Assembly: GCA_964194935.1 (NCBI GenBank)
Contig: CAXMOL010000087.1
Location: forward strand, 1-30,312
Length of the DNA: 30,312 nt
Source: JACZWZ01 sp964194935
GTDB taxonomy: Bacteria; Actinomycetota; Acidimicrobiia; Spongiisociales; UBA11373
Reading direction: 5' to 3'
The notes under the pieces were generated by a model. The model searched no databases. It worked only from the letters and a program-made list of their open reading frames with translations, and was not told the origin of the DNA. Position 1 is the first letter of the stretch; each line of letters begins with the position of its first letter. The position numbers were made by a program, and so were the translations under genes. Below, in pieces: positions 20,585 to 28,447 of this stretch.

Positions 20585-21991
20585 ATGGCCACAGTCGACA
20601 TTGATCTCGGCAAGTATCAACTTGGCTGGCATGACAGCGAAGACGAATACGTCTTCAAGCCAAAAAAGGGCCTGAACGAGGAGATTCTCCGCGAGATATC
20701 CTCGATGAAGAAAGAGCCGGAGTGGATGCTCGAGTTCCGGCTCAAGGCCTACAAGAGGTTCCTTCGCAAGCCGGTGCCCACATGGGGCGGTGGCGGTTCG
20801 CTGAACGACATCGATTTCGACGACATCTACTACTACATCAAGCCGACCGAAGGTCAGGCCAAGGATTGGGACATGGTCCCCGATTCGATAAAGGAGACCT
20901 ACGAGAAGCTGGGCATTCCTGAGGCCGAACGCAAGTATCTGGCCGGGGTCACCGCCCAATACGAGTCCGAGGTCGTATACCACCGCAATCGTGAGGATCT
21001 CGAAGAGTTGGGAGTCCTGTTCTGCGACATGGACACCGCGGTGCGCGAATACCCCGAGATCGTGCAGGAGTATTTCGGGACGATCATTCCGCCGAACGAC
21101 AACAAGTTTGCTGCACTCAACTCAGCGGTTTGGTCGGGCGGGTCCTTCATTTATGTGCCGCCGGGCGTCCATGTGGATCAACCGTTGCAGGCGTACTTCC
21201 GGATCAACGCCGAGAACATGGGTCAGTTCGAGAGGACGTTGATCATCGTCGACGAGGGTGCGTACGTGCACTACGTCGAGGGATGCTCGGCGCCGACCTA
21301 CTCGAGCGATTCGCTTCACTCTGCCGTCGTCGAGATCGTCGTAAAGGAAGGCGGTCGCTGTCGCTACACGACCATCCAGAACTGGTCGAACAACGTCTAC
21401 AACCTTGTCACCAAGAGGGCCGCTGCCTATCGCAACGCCACGATGGAGTGGGTGGACGGAAACCTCGGTTCGAAGTTGACGATGAAGTATCCGGCCGTGT
21501 GGCTCATGGAAGAAGGCGCCCACGGCGAAGTGCTGTCCATCGCGTTTGCCGGTGAGGGCCAGCACCAAGACGCCGGAGCCAAGATCGTCCATGCGGCTCC
21601 CAACACGACGTCGCTGATCACTTCCAAGTCGATCTCCAAGGACGGGGGACGCGCCGGATACCGCGGTCTGATCCGGGTCGAGAACGGCGCAGAAAATGTC
21701 AAGTCCTTCGTCCGCTGCGATGCCCTCATCCTGGATGAGGACAGCCGCTCCGACACCTATCCCTATATGGAGATCGAGGAGTCGAACGCTCAGATCGGCC
21801 ACGAGGCCACCATCTCCAAGGTCGGCGATGATCAGTTGTTCTATCTCATGAGTCGAGGGCTCTCCGAGGAAGAGGCAACGGCGATGATTGTCGCCGGGTT
21901 TATCGAGCCGATCGTCAAGGAATTGCCGATGGAATACGCGGTGGAGCTAAACCGTCTGATCGAGCTGCAGATGGAGGGGAGCGTCGGCTAG
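20585..21991 (+). CDS. sufB: Fe-S cluster assembly scaffold protein SufB
   Basis: This 468-residue protein is the core scaffold on which the SufBCD complex builds iron-sulfur clusters in the cytoplasm. It has the characteristic SufB N-terminus (DLGKYQLGWHDSEDEYVF), the beta-helix core, and a C-terminal VRCDALILDEDSRSDTYPY region with the conserved cysteine. The start at 20585 has GGAG seven bases upstream. An earlier in-frame start at 20525 would add 20 unrelated residues. Unusually, sufD and sufC are not adjacent but begin 4.1 kb downstream, after genes on both strands. A strong hairpin precedes the gene and another follows it. The oxygen-sensitive and Fe-S-rich Hcr and LeuC-like enzymes of this window would depend on such assembly. 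Confidence 0.95.
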   Translation: MATVDIDLGKYQLGWHDSEDEYVFKPKKGLNEEILREISSMKKEPEWMLEFRLKAYKRFLRKPVPTWGGGGSLNDIDFDDIYYYIKPTEGQAKDWDMVPDSIKETYEKLGIPEAERKYLAGVTAQYESEVVYHRNREDLEELGVLFCDMDTAVREYPEIVQEYFGTIIPPNDNKFAALNSAVWSGGSFIYVPPGVHVDQPLQAYFRINAENMGQFERTLIIVDEGAYVHYVEGCSAPTYSSDSLHSAVVEIVVKEGGRCRYTTIQNWSNNVYNLVTKRAAAYRNATMEWVDGNLGSKLTMKYPAVWLMEEGAHGEVLSIAFAGEGQHQDAGAKIVHAAPNTTSLITSKSISKDGGRAGYRGLIRVENGAENVKSFVRCDALILDEDSRSDTYPYMEIEESNAQIGHEATISKVGDDQLFYLMSRGLSEEEATAMIVAGFIEPIVKELPMEYAVELNRLIELQMEGSVG

Positions 21992-22044
21992 CGCCGACGC
22001 TGTCTCCCGTCATCAGTCGTCAGTCCTGCGTCTTTCTAAAGATC

Positions 22045-22100
22045 ACTCTCCCCTTTGGGGGGAGTCAAAAGCCGTAGGCCTTTGGTGGGGGGCTCCACGG
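22045..22100. repeat. Convergent intergenic hairpins, possible bidirectional terminator or dispersed palindrome
   Basis: Between sufB and the convergent GNAT gene, ACTCTCCCC-TTT-GGGGGGAGT (22045-22065) forms a nine-pair stem with one mismatch. AAAAGCC-GTA-GGCCTTT and a G-rich stretch follow at once. The base composition differs from the surrounding genes. It may terminate both genes, or be a copy of a repetitive extragenic palindrome. Confidence 0.4.
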
Positions 22101-22115
22101 GTAACGGGTGGCTAC

Positions 22116-22613
22116 TCACACAAGAAACTCGCGATCGGCGAGTGTCTCGCCTTCGATCCACTCCCTTTCGCCGCTCAGGTCCATAAAGGCCTCAACGTGG
22201 CCGAGCACATCGAAGCCGGCGTCGCGGAAGAATCGAATCGCAGTGCTGTTGCGGCCCACCGGCCGCACCGACAGCATTTGGACGCCCACCTTCCTGGCCT
22301 CCGCTATCACTCTGTCGACTAGCGATCCACCGATCCCGGCACCACGCTCGCCGTCTGCCACTATCACCGGTTCGACCTCGCCCGAGGTGCCGTCGACGAT
22401 GAGTCCGGTCAAGCCGACCACCCGGCCCTCGTCTTCGGCCACCCACAGCCGACCAGGCCCAATCGCCGTCAAGTGTTCGTCGAACTGACTCCCCGGGTCT
22501 TCGCCCCCGATCGAGTCGACGCCGTAGATCCTGCGGTGGTGGATGGTCAGTTCAACCCAGAGATCTCGACACGCCTGGAGATCACCGAACTCGTATTGCC
22601 TGATGCTGACCAC
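22116..22613 (-). CDS. GNAT-family N-acetyltransferase
   Basis: This 165-residue protein is a Gcn5-related acetyltransferase that would transfer an acetyl group from acetyl-CoA to an unknown amine. The acetyl-CoA pyrophosphate-binding motif is visible as ERGAGIGGSLVDRVI around residues 90-104, after the strand EVEPVIVADG. NSTAIRFFRDAGF follows, as is typical of motif B. The start is GTG at 22613 with GGAGGT about ten bases upstream. It lies 51 bases downstream of the GalU-like gene and is probably cotranscribed with it. The substrate cannot be inferred. Confidence 0.82.
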   Translation of the reverse strand: MVSIRQYEFGDLQACRDLWVELTIHHRRIYGVDSIGGEDPGSQFDEHLTAIGPGRLWVAEDEGRVVGLTGLIVDGTSGEVEPVIVADGERGAGIGGSLVDRVIAEARKVGVQMLSVRPVGRNSTAIRFFRDAGFDVLGHVEAFMDLSGEREWIEGETLADREFLV

Positions 22614-22664
22614 GTCGGGACGCTACCTCCGACCGTTTCGGGATGTTGCAGCTCTACGGGCCAC

Positions 22665-23474
22665 TCATTCGAGCAATCGATCCAGAGCTGCACGGAACTG
22701 ATCGGCCAGATCCGGCCTCGCCAATCCGACGGCTGCGGTTGCCTCGAGAAGTCCTGAGGGAATACCGGTGTCGAAGAGATCGTCTCCGACGACTACGCCG
22801 GTGGCACCGTCGCGGCGAGCCAGAGTGTCGATGGCGTCGGTGAGTTGAATCTCGCCGCCGTGGCCAGCCTGCTGCGACGCCAGCAGCTGGAAGATCTCTG
22901 GAGTAAAGACGTATCGCCCGGGGAGTCCGAGATTCGATGGCGAGTCTGGTCCCGGCTTCTCGACGGCACCGGTTACCTCGACGACGCCGTTGTCGGCTTC
23001 GCCTGCCGTGGCAACGAATCCCCAGCGGACGAGGTACTCGTCCGGCATGGGCTGGACGGCGAGCACCGCGCGGCCGTCAAAGGACTGCACCAGTCGAGTG
23101 GCGTACGAACGACCGGGTCGGGGGAACATGTCGGAAAGCATGCAGAGAAAAGGCCGATCTCCGACCGCATCGGCGGCACACAGCACGGCATCGCCTAGGC
23201 CCCGTGGAGCATCTTGCAGCGCTCGGGTAAAGGTGACTTTCTCAAGGCCGGGGACGGGATCACCTTTAGTGAAGTGAGCCATGACAGGGTCCCCTGGTCG
23301 CTCGTCGACCACCAATACGATCTCAGTGATCCCGGCGGCTACTGCCTCTTCCACGACGTACTGGATCACCGGGCGATCAATCACCGGTATCAGCGGTTTG
23401 GGCACGATCCTGGTTGCAGGACGCATCCGGGTCCCGGCTCCGGCGCAGGGGATTACGGCTACATCGATGGTCAC
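22665..23474 (-). CDS. galU: UTP-glucose-1-phosphate uridylyltransferase-like nucleotidyltransferase
   Basis: This 269-residue protein resembles GalU, which makes UDP-glucose from UTP and glucose 1-phosphate. It has the nucleotide-binding CAGAGTRMRPATRIVPKPL near the N-terminus and the metal-site LSDMFP around residue 118. VEKPGP and GRYVFTPEIF follow, typical of the sugar-binding half. The GTG start at 23474 puts the first strand at the proper place. An ATG at 23516 would overlap the divergent nucS start codon (both within CATG) and add 14 uncharacteristic residues. Neither start has a clear ribosome site. A related sugar-1-phosphate nucleotidyltransferase is possible. Confidence 0.82.
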   Translation of the reverse strand: MTIDVAVIPCAGAGTRMRPATRIVPKPLIPVIDRPVIQYVVEEAVAAGITEIVLVVDERPGDPVMAHFTKGDPVPGLEKVTFTRALQDAPRGLGDAVLCAADAVGDRPFLCMLSDMFPRPGRSYATRLVQSFDGRAVLAVQPMPDEYLVRWGFVATAGEADNGVVEVTGAVEKPGPDSPSNLGLPGRYVFTPEIFQLLASQQAGHGGEIQLTDAIDTLARRDGATGVVVGDDLFDTGIPSGLLEATAAVGLARPDLADQFRAALDRLLE

Positions 23475-23514
23475 GAGCGGGACGGTAGCGCCGATCTGAC
23501 TACGCTCGCCGCTC

Positions 23515-24180
23515 ATGCGTCTCGTCGTGGCTCGCTGCTCGGTCGACTATGCCGGGAGGCTTTCGTCCCATCTCCCCTCGGCGATCAGACTCCTCATGGT
23601 CAAGGCGGACGGATGCGTTGCGATCCACGCTGATGGAGGGGCCTACAAGCCGCTCAATTGGATGAACGCCCCGAACCATCTCGTCGAATCCGATGACAAG
23701 TGGGTGGTCACCAACACCAAGGGGGAGACGCTCACGATCAACATCGAGGAGGTGCTGGCCGATGGCTCGCACGAACTCGGTGAGGATCCGGGTCTATCCA
23801 AGGACGGGGTCGAGAAGAATCTGCAGAAGGTTCTGGCTGAGCGGCCCTGGGCGATCGAAGACGGACTCGAGATGCTCGAGCGTGAGTACATGACCGATTT
23901 GGGACCAGTGGATCTCCTCTGCAAGGACGGTGACGGGCAGGTGGTCGCGGTCGAAATCAAGAGGAAGGGAGAGATCGCCGGTGTCGAGCAGTTGGCCCGC
24001 TATCTCGAATTCCTCAACAAGGACTCAACTCTGGCGCCGGTACGCGGGATTCTCGCAGCCCAATCGATCACTCCACAGGCAAGGACCCTTGCCGCGGATC
24101 GGGGCATCGGCTGTGCGGAGGTCGACTATGACCACTTGCGGGGAATCGAAGGGATGGCGCCTCGCCTCTTCGACGTCTGA
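23515..24180 (+). CDS. nucS: Mismatch-specific endonuclease NucS/EndoMS
   Basis: This 221-residue protein closely follows the actinobacterial NucS pattern. NucS cuts both strands at mismatched bases in a MutS/MutL-independent mismatch repair system that works with the replication clamp. The N-terminal DNA-binding domain contains ARCSVDYAGRLSSHLPSA and YKPLNWM. The C-terminal RecB-like nuclease carries GPVDLLCKD and VAVEIKRKG, which give the Asp and Glu-x-Lys active-site residues. The start is divergent from galU, within 41 bases of its preferred start. NucS is found mainly in Actinobacteria and some archaea, and it is a main reason for the lineage call. Confidence 0.94.
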   Translation: MRLVVARCSVDYAGRLSSHLPSAIRLLMVKADGCVAIHADGGAYKPLNWMNAPNHLVESDDKWVVTNTKGETLTINIEEVLADGSHELGEDPGLSKDGVEKNLQKVLAERPWAIEDGLEMLEREYMTDLGPVDLLCKDGDGQVVAVEIKRKGEIAGVEQLARYLEFLNKDSTLAPVRGILAAQSITPQARTLAADRGIGCAEVDYDHLRGIEGMAPRLFDV

Positions 24181-24232
24181 TCACGCGCCGGTGGCGCAAG
24201 TGGACGTCGACTCTTCGACTGAGTACCGCTTT

Positions 24233-25165
24233 CTAAAGCAGTGACTCCAGATCGAAACCGCAAGAGGGATGGCGCAGTTTGGCGAGGGCGCGGCCCTCGA
24301 TCTGGCGAATCCGCTCCCTGGTGAGATCGAACCGGGCTCCAACGTCGGAGAGCGTTCGCGGGCTGGCGCCGTCGAGGCCATATCTGAGCATCATGATTTC
24401 GCGCTCGCGTTCATCGAGCATGCACATCGCCTGCTCCAGGTGACGTCGCGCCGATGCCTCTGCTGCGACCTCGAATGGGTCCTGGGCGTCCGCATCCTCC
24501 ACGAAATCACCGAGTCGGGCATCCCCCTCGAATCCGACGGGGCGGTCGAGCGACACGGTGTCGCCGGGCGCGGTCAGCGCCAGCTCCACACGTTCCAAGT
24601 CGAGCCCGCTGGCGTGGGCGATTTCTTCGAACGTCGGACGGCGGCGGAGCTTTTCGCGCAAGGTGACCGAGGTTTCCTGGACGGTGCGAACAACATCGAC
24701 CATGTGGACGGGGAGGCGAATCGTCCGGCCCTGATTACCCAGGCCGCGGGTGATCGCCTGTCGAATCCACCAGGTTGCATAGGTGGAGAACTTGAAGCCT
24801 TTGCGCCAGTCGAACTTCTCCACGGCCCTAATGAGGCCCAGGTTGCCCTCTTGTACGAGGTCGAGAAGATCGAGACCGTGGCCCGAGTAGCGCTTTGCTA
24901 TCGAGATGACGAGACGGAGGTTGGAGCGGATGAACTCGGATTTGGCCTCGTCCGCCTGGTGAATCGCCCTGAAGACCTTGGCCCGTTCGGTACGAGTGAG
25001 CTTGGCACCGTCGTCGATCTTTCGTTGTGCCTTGCGCCCGAGTTCCATGGCTCGGGCAAGACGGACTTCGTCCTCGGCCGTGAGCAGCTCATGCGCAGCT
25101 ACCGAGTCGAGGTAGAGACCGACGCTGTCGGACAGCGGGGGAGTGTCTCGCAGTCTCTTTACCAA
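24233..25165 (-). CDS. RNA polymerase sigma-70 family factor, group 2 (RpoD/SigA-like)
   Basis: This 310-residue sigma factor has region 1.2 (SVGLYLDSV), region 2 with LRLVISIAKRYSGHGLDLLDL, and the -10-recognising stretch KGFKFSTYATWWIRQAI around residues 126-142. Region 3 follows, and region 4 holds the helix-turn-helix TRERIRQIEGRALAKLRHP at the C-terminus. The long acidic N-terminal extension of primary actinobacterial sigma factors is absent, which points to a group 2 factor. It starts with TTG at 25165, supported by AAAGGGAG seven bases upstream. The divergent region behind it holds DnaA-box-like sequences. The genes it serves are unknown. Confidence 0.92.
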   Translation of the reverse strand: MVKRLRDTPPLSDSVGLYLDSVAAHELLTAEDEVRLARAMELGRKAQRKIDDGAKLTRTERAKVFRAIHQADEAKSEFIRSNLRLVISIAKRYSGHGLDLLDLVQEGNLGLIRAVEKFDWRKGFKFSTYATWWIRQAITRGLGNQGRTIRLPVHMVDVVRTVQETSVTLREKLRRRPTFEEIAHASGLDLERVELALTAPGDTVSLDRPVGFEGDARLGDFVEDADAQDPFEVAAEASARRHLEQAMCMLDEREREIMMLRYGLDGASPRTLSDVGARFDLTRERIRQIEGRALAKLRHPSCGFDLESLL

Positions 25166-25172
25166 CCTCGCA

Positions 25173-25180
25173 CTCCCTTT
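25173..25180 (-). promoter_or_regulatory. Ribosome-binding site deciding the sigma-factor TTG start
   Basis: Read on the minus strand this is AAAGGGAG, seven bases before the TTG at 25165. No ATG or GTG in frame gives a complete region 1.2, so this site fixes the start. Confidence 0.65.
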
Positions 25181-25234
25181 CTGCCCGGCTGACGGGCGAG
25201 CACCGTATCACTCGCATCGGGTGCTCCGCAAAGA

Positions 25235-25331
25235 GAATCCACAGCCCCTGTGGAAAAACCCGATCAGCGAAACCCCTTGCAGGCAGGGGATAAACGTCGG
25301 TGCGAGGATCGCCAGCGAGGACTTATCCACA
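25235..25331. promoter_or_regulatory. Cluster of DnaA-box-like sites between sigma factor and UDG genes
   Basis: A perfect DnaA box consensus, TTATCCACA, lies at 25323-25331. TTTTCCACA (minus strand, 25249-25257) and GAATCCACA (25235-25243) lie about 70 to 90 bases away. The latter two form the perfect inverted repeat TCCACAG-CCC-CTGTGGA. There is no dnaA, dnaN or AT-rich unwinding element here, so a regulatory role is more likely than an origin. Confidence 0.4.
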
Positions 25332-25394
25332 TGTACGTGGCCGATCACTCCACAGGTGGTGACGGCAGATGGCGGCGCGTCCTAGGGTGCCCGG

Positions 25395-26078
25395 GTGACT
25401 CAACTCGAGGTACTCCAGTCGGATGTAATCGGCTGCACCCGTTGTCCCCGGCTGGTGGCTTGGCGCCAACTCGTTGCCCGAGAAAAGCGGGCTGCCTATG
25501 CCGACGAGACGTACTGGGGTAGACCGGTTCCCGGCTTTGGCGATCCAGCGGCGCGACTCGTCGTCGTCGGGTTGGCGCCGGCTGCCCATGGGGCGAACCG
25601 GACCGGTCGCATGTTTACGGGTGACCGCTCCGGAGACTGGCTGTATCGAGCTCTTCACCGAGCTGGTTTTGCGTCTCAGCCAACCTCTGTCGGAATCGAC
25701 GACGGGCTACGCCTGAACGATGCCTGGGTTACAGCGCCGGTGCGATGTGCTCCGCCGGACAACAAGCCATCGACGGCGGAACGCGACAACTGCTTGCCCT
25801 GGCTCGAAGCCGAACTGAGCCTGCTCGATCGGACCCGGGTCGTCGTATGTCTTGGTGGTTTTGCTTGGGGAGTGGTGCATCGTCTGCTTGCGGCCGGTGG
25901 AACCTCTGTGCTGCGGCCGCGGCCCAGGTTCGGGCATTCGGTCGAATCGATCACGGGGGGACCGTTGCTGATTGCCTCGTATCACCCAAGTCAACAAAAC
26001 ACGTTTACCGGTCGCCTTACCGAGGAGATGCTTGACGCAGTCTTCTCGCGGGTCAGGGAGGAAATCAATATTGGATAG
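25395..26078 (+). CDS. Uracil-DNA glycosylase family 5 (UDGb), [4Fe-4S] type
   Basis: This 227-residue DNA repair enzyme removes uracil and other deaminated bases. The family 5 signature GLAPAAHGANRTGRMFTGD is at residues 59-77; the usual catalytic aspartate position of other families is alanine, as is normal for UDGb. The second motif YHPSQQNTFTG lies near the C-terminus. Cysteines 14 and 17 (CTRC), with two later ones in VRCAPP and RDNCLPW, should hold a [4Fe-4S] cluster. It starts with GTG at 25395. It lies between the divergent sigma factor and sufD, and shares the 229-base region containing DnaA-box-like sites. Confidence 0.93.
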   Translation: MTQLEVLQSDVIGCTRCPRLVAWRQLVAREKRAAYADETYWGRPVPGFGDPAARLVVVGLAPAAHGANRTGRMFTGDRSGDWLYRALHRAGFASQPTSVGIDDGLRLNDAWVTAPVRCAPPDNKPSTAERDNCLPWLEAELSLLDRTRVVVCLGGFAWGVVHRLLAAGGTSVLRPRPRFGHSVESITGGPLLIASYHPSQQNTFTGRLTEEMLDAVFSRVREEINIG

Positions 26079-26126
26079 CCGCATCCCCCTCAATAGAGTC
26101 CCGGCCTGACAACGGAATCCTGCAAA

Positions 26127-27359
26127 TTGCTCGCACTCGATCGAAAAACTCATGAGCGCCTTACGGCGGACCTTCCAGCCCCGCTGCGGGACGCGGCGGT
26201 TGCTGCATTCGCCGCCTTCGAGACACTCCCTATGCCAAGTCCGACGCAAGAGGATTGGCGTTACGTAGAGGTTCCCGAGCGGCTGCCCGAACTCTCGATT
26301 CCGGAAAGCCCCGGAGCCGACCCGAGCCCCAGCGCATACGAGTCGGCGCTGGGGGCAACAGCCGGTCGGGCCGACATCGTCGATGGTCATGTATCCGGTG
26401 TTACGGGGAGCAACGTCAGCGAATTCGCCGGTGCCGAGCTTCTCTCGTACCAACCGGTCGGAGCGGTCGACAAGTTCGCTGCCGCCGCCGGTGCCTTCGG
26501 AGGTTCGGGAGTGGTTGTGCAGGCGGCCGCCGGTGAGATTGTCGCCCAACCGGTTTTCGTTTCGACGGAGATTGCGACACCCGGGGCCGTGTCAATTCCG
26601 CGCCTTGTGGTGATCGGAGGCGAGGCTTCGGCACTCGAGGTCGTGGTGGAGCAACGCTCACCCGATGGCCTCGATGCGCTTGTGCTTCCGGAGTTCGAGG
26701 TCTTTGCCGGCAAGGCTGCCCGAGTATCGGTGACGGTGGTCCAAACCTGGGGAAACGAAACGGTTGCCATCGGTCGTCACCGGCTCAGGGCCGATCAAGA
26801 TGGATTTGTCGGTCTTGCCGAGGCGGCTTTTGGAGCGCGATTCTCCCGACTCCACCTGAGGGTCGATCTCGCCGGTCGGGGAGCCGACGCCCGCATCACC
26901 GGCGCCTATTTCGGCGATCGGGGACAGACGCTCGACTACCGCTACTTCATGAATCACCTCGGGCCCAAGACGACTTCCGAGATGTTCCTAAAGGGAGCCG
27001 TTGCCGGCGAGGCTCGTTCTGTATTTACAGGCATGATCCGGATCGAACCAGATGGCCAAGGAGCCAATGCCCATCAAACCAACCGCAACCTGGTCCTGTC
27101 GGATGACGCCGAAGCGCATTCGGTGCCCAATCTCGAAATCCTGGCGAACGATGTTCGTTGCGGGCACGCCTCGGCCGTTGGCCCGCTCGACGGAGAGCAG
27201 CGCTACTACCTCATGAGCCGTGGTCTCCCCGAGCCGCGAGCCGACCGTCTGCAAGTGCTCGGGTTCTTCGAAGAGGCGTTGCAGCGCTTTCCACACCAAT
27301 CCTTGGAACCGATGCTGCGTACGACCGCAATGGCCAAATACGACAAGGTGGCTCCATGA
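26127..27359 (+). CDS. sufD: Fe-S cluster assembly protein SufD
   Basis: This 410-residue beta-helix protein pairs with SufB and SufC in the Fe-S assembly complex. The N-terminal EDWRYVEV motif (about residues 42-49) is typical of SufD. The C-terminal core has GAYFGDRGQTLDYRYFMNH, AHQTNRNLVLSDDA and DVRCGHASAVGPLD, with the conserved cysteine and histidine. The start is TTG at 26127 with GGAA about ten bases upstream; no ATG or GTG lies at a sensible N-terminus. It starts a tight operon with a Rieske ferredoxin and sufC (ATGA overlaps) and is separated from sufB by five genes. Confidence 0.94.
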   Translation: MLALDRKTHERLTADLPAPLRDAAVAAFAAFETLPMPSPTQEDWRYVEVPERLPELSIPESPGADPSPSAYESALGATAGRADIVDGHVSGVTGSNVSEFAGAELLSYQPVGAVDKFAAAAGAFGGSGVVVQAAAGEIVAQPVFVSTEIATPGAVSIPRLVVIGGEASALEVVVEQRSPDGLDALVLPEFEVFAGKAARVSVTVVQTWGNETVAIGRHRLRADQDGFVGLAEAAFGARFSRLHLRVDLAGRGADARITGAYFGDRGQTLDYRYFMNHLGPKTTSEMFLKGAVAGEARSVFTGMIRIEPDGQGANAHQTNRNLVLSDDAEAHSVPNLEILANDVRCGHASAVGPLDGEQRYYLMSRGLPEPRADRLQVLGFFEEALQRFPHQSLEPMLRTTAMAKYDKVAP

Positions 27360-27688
27360 TCGAACGCCATCGGGTCGCCTCGTTCGACCAACTCGTCGAG
27401 TCGGCTGGTCAGCGGGTGGATGTTGCCGGACACCGGATCGCCCTGTTTCTGATTGGGGCCGATGTCTACGCCATTGGTGATCGGTGTTCCCATGCCGAGG
27501 CATCGCTTGCCGATGGAGAGGTGTTCGATGAGGCCGTGGAGTGCCCACGGCACGGGTCGGAGTTCGATCTGCGGACCGGGAAGCCATCAGCGTTTCCGGC
27601 TACCCAGCCGGTTCCGGTGTATGTCGTCGAAGTCGAGGGATCCGATGTGTTCGTGTCGGTGGAGCCGATGGCAGAGGATGAGGCATGA
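27356..27688 (+). CDS. Rieske [2Fe-2S] ferredoxin (NirD/BphF-like) of the suf operon
   Basis: This 110-residue Rieske-domain protein has the cluster motifs CSHAEASL (Cys-x-His) and CPRHGSEFD (Cys-x2-His), about 17 residues apart, with the usual flanking YAIGDR strand. It is probably a soluble electron carrier, supplying electrons for cluster assembly or for an associated reductase. Such a gene between sufD and sufC is common in actinobacterial suf operons. The ATG at 27356 overlaps the sufD stop as ATGA, and its own stop overlaps the sufC start. The frame is open upstream within sufD, but that part is shadow sequence. Confidence 0.9.
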   Translation: MIERHRVASFDQLVESAGQRVDVAGHRIALFLIGADVYAIGDRCSHAEASLADGEVFDEAVECPRHGSEFDLRTGKPSAFPATQPVPVYVVEVEGSDVFVSVEPMAEDEA

Positions 27689-28443
27689 CGAACAAGGCTC
27701 TTGAGGTAAAGGACCTCGAAGCACGACTCGGCGATCTTCACATCTTGCGTGGTGTCGATCTCGAGGTTCCGTTCGGTGAGGTTCACGCGCTCATGGGCCC
27801 CAACGGTTCGGGCAAGTCGACGCTCTGTCACGTGCTGATGGGCAAGCCCGGATACGAGGCCACCGGATCGGCTCGTGTCGACGGCAGCGAACTGCTTGGA
27901 CTCTCAGTCGACGAGCGCGCCCGCGCTGGTCTGTTCGAGGCGTTTCAATACCCGGTCGAGGTGCCCGGCGTTGCCTTGAGCGATCTACTCGAGGAGATGG
28001 CGGCGGTAAATGGCCCTGAGGTCACCGCCCGGGCTGCGGCAACTGCCGCGGTTCTTGACATGGAACGGTTTATGGACCGGCCGGTAAATGCCGGCCTGTC
28101 CGGTGGCGAGAAGAAGCGGTCGGAGATGCTGCAACTCGGGGCGCTCGATCCGAGGTTTGCAGTCCTCGACGAGATCGATTCGGGTCTCGATATCGACGCG
28201 GTGCGAGAGGTGGCCAAGGCAGTGGAAGCCATGCGCGGACCGGATGTCGGGGTTCTTGTGATCACGCACTACAGCCGGATTCTGCGTTACCTCACTGTCG
28301 ATCGGGTTCATGTGATGGTCGCTGGAAGAATTGTCGATTCGGGCGGCGCAGAGCTGGCCGAATCCCTCGAGACCTCGGGTTACGACGCTCTCGTCACCGA
28401 ACATGGTTCGTCCGTCTCCAGTTCGTTCCTCGACGGGCTCTAG
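27685..28443 (+). CDS. sufC: Fe-S cluster assembly ATPase SufC
   Basis: This 252-residue ABC-type ATPase drives conformational change of the SufBD scaffold. It shows the Walker A motif GPNGSGKST (about residues 36-44), the ABC signature LSGGEKKRSE in the form special to SufC, the Walker B VLDEIDSGLD and the switch histidine in ITHYSR. No membrane partner is present, as expected for this soluble ABC protein. The start overlaps the Rieske gene stop as ATGA. The cysteine desulfurase (SufS) and SufU are not in the window and must lie elsewhere. Confidence 0.95.
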   Translation: MTNKALEVKDLEARLGDLHILRGVDLEVPFGEVHALMGPNGSGKSTLCHVLMGKPGYEATGSARVDGSELLGLSVDERARAGLFEAFQYPVEVPGVALSDLLEEMAAVNGPEVTARAAATAAVLDMERFMDRPVNAGLSGGEKKRSEMLQLGALDPRFAVLDEIDSGLDIDAVREVAKAVEAMRGPDVGVLVITHYSRILRYLTVDRVHVMVAGRIVDSGGAELAESLETSGYDALVTEHGSSVSSSFLDGL

Positions 28444-28447
28444 AAGC

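Noticed and set aside
25235..25331. Replication origin
   Set aside because: There are only three box-like sites, no AT-rich unwinding element, and no dnaA or dnaN nearby.
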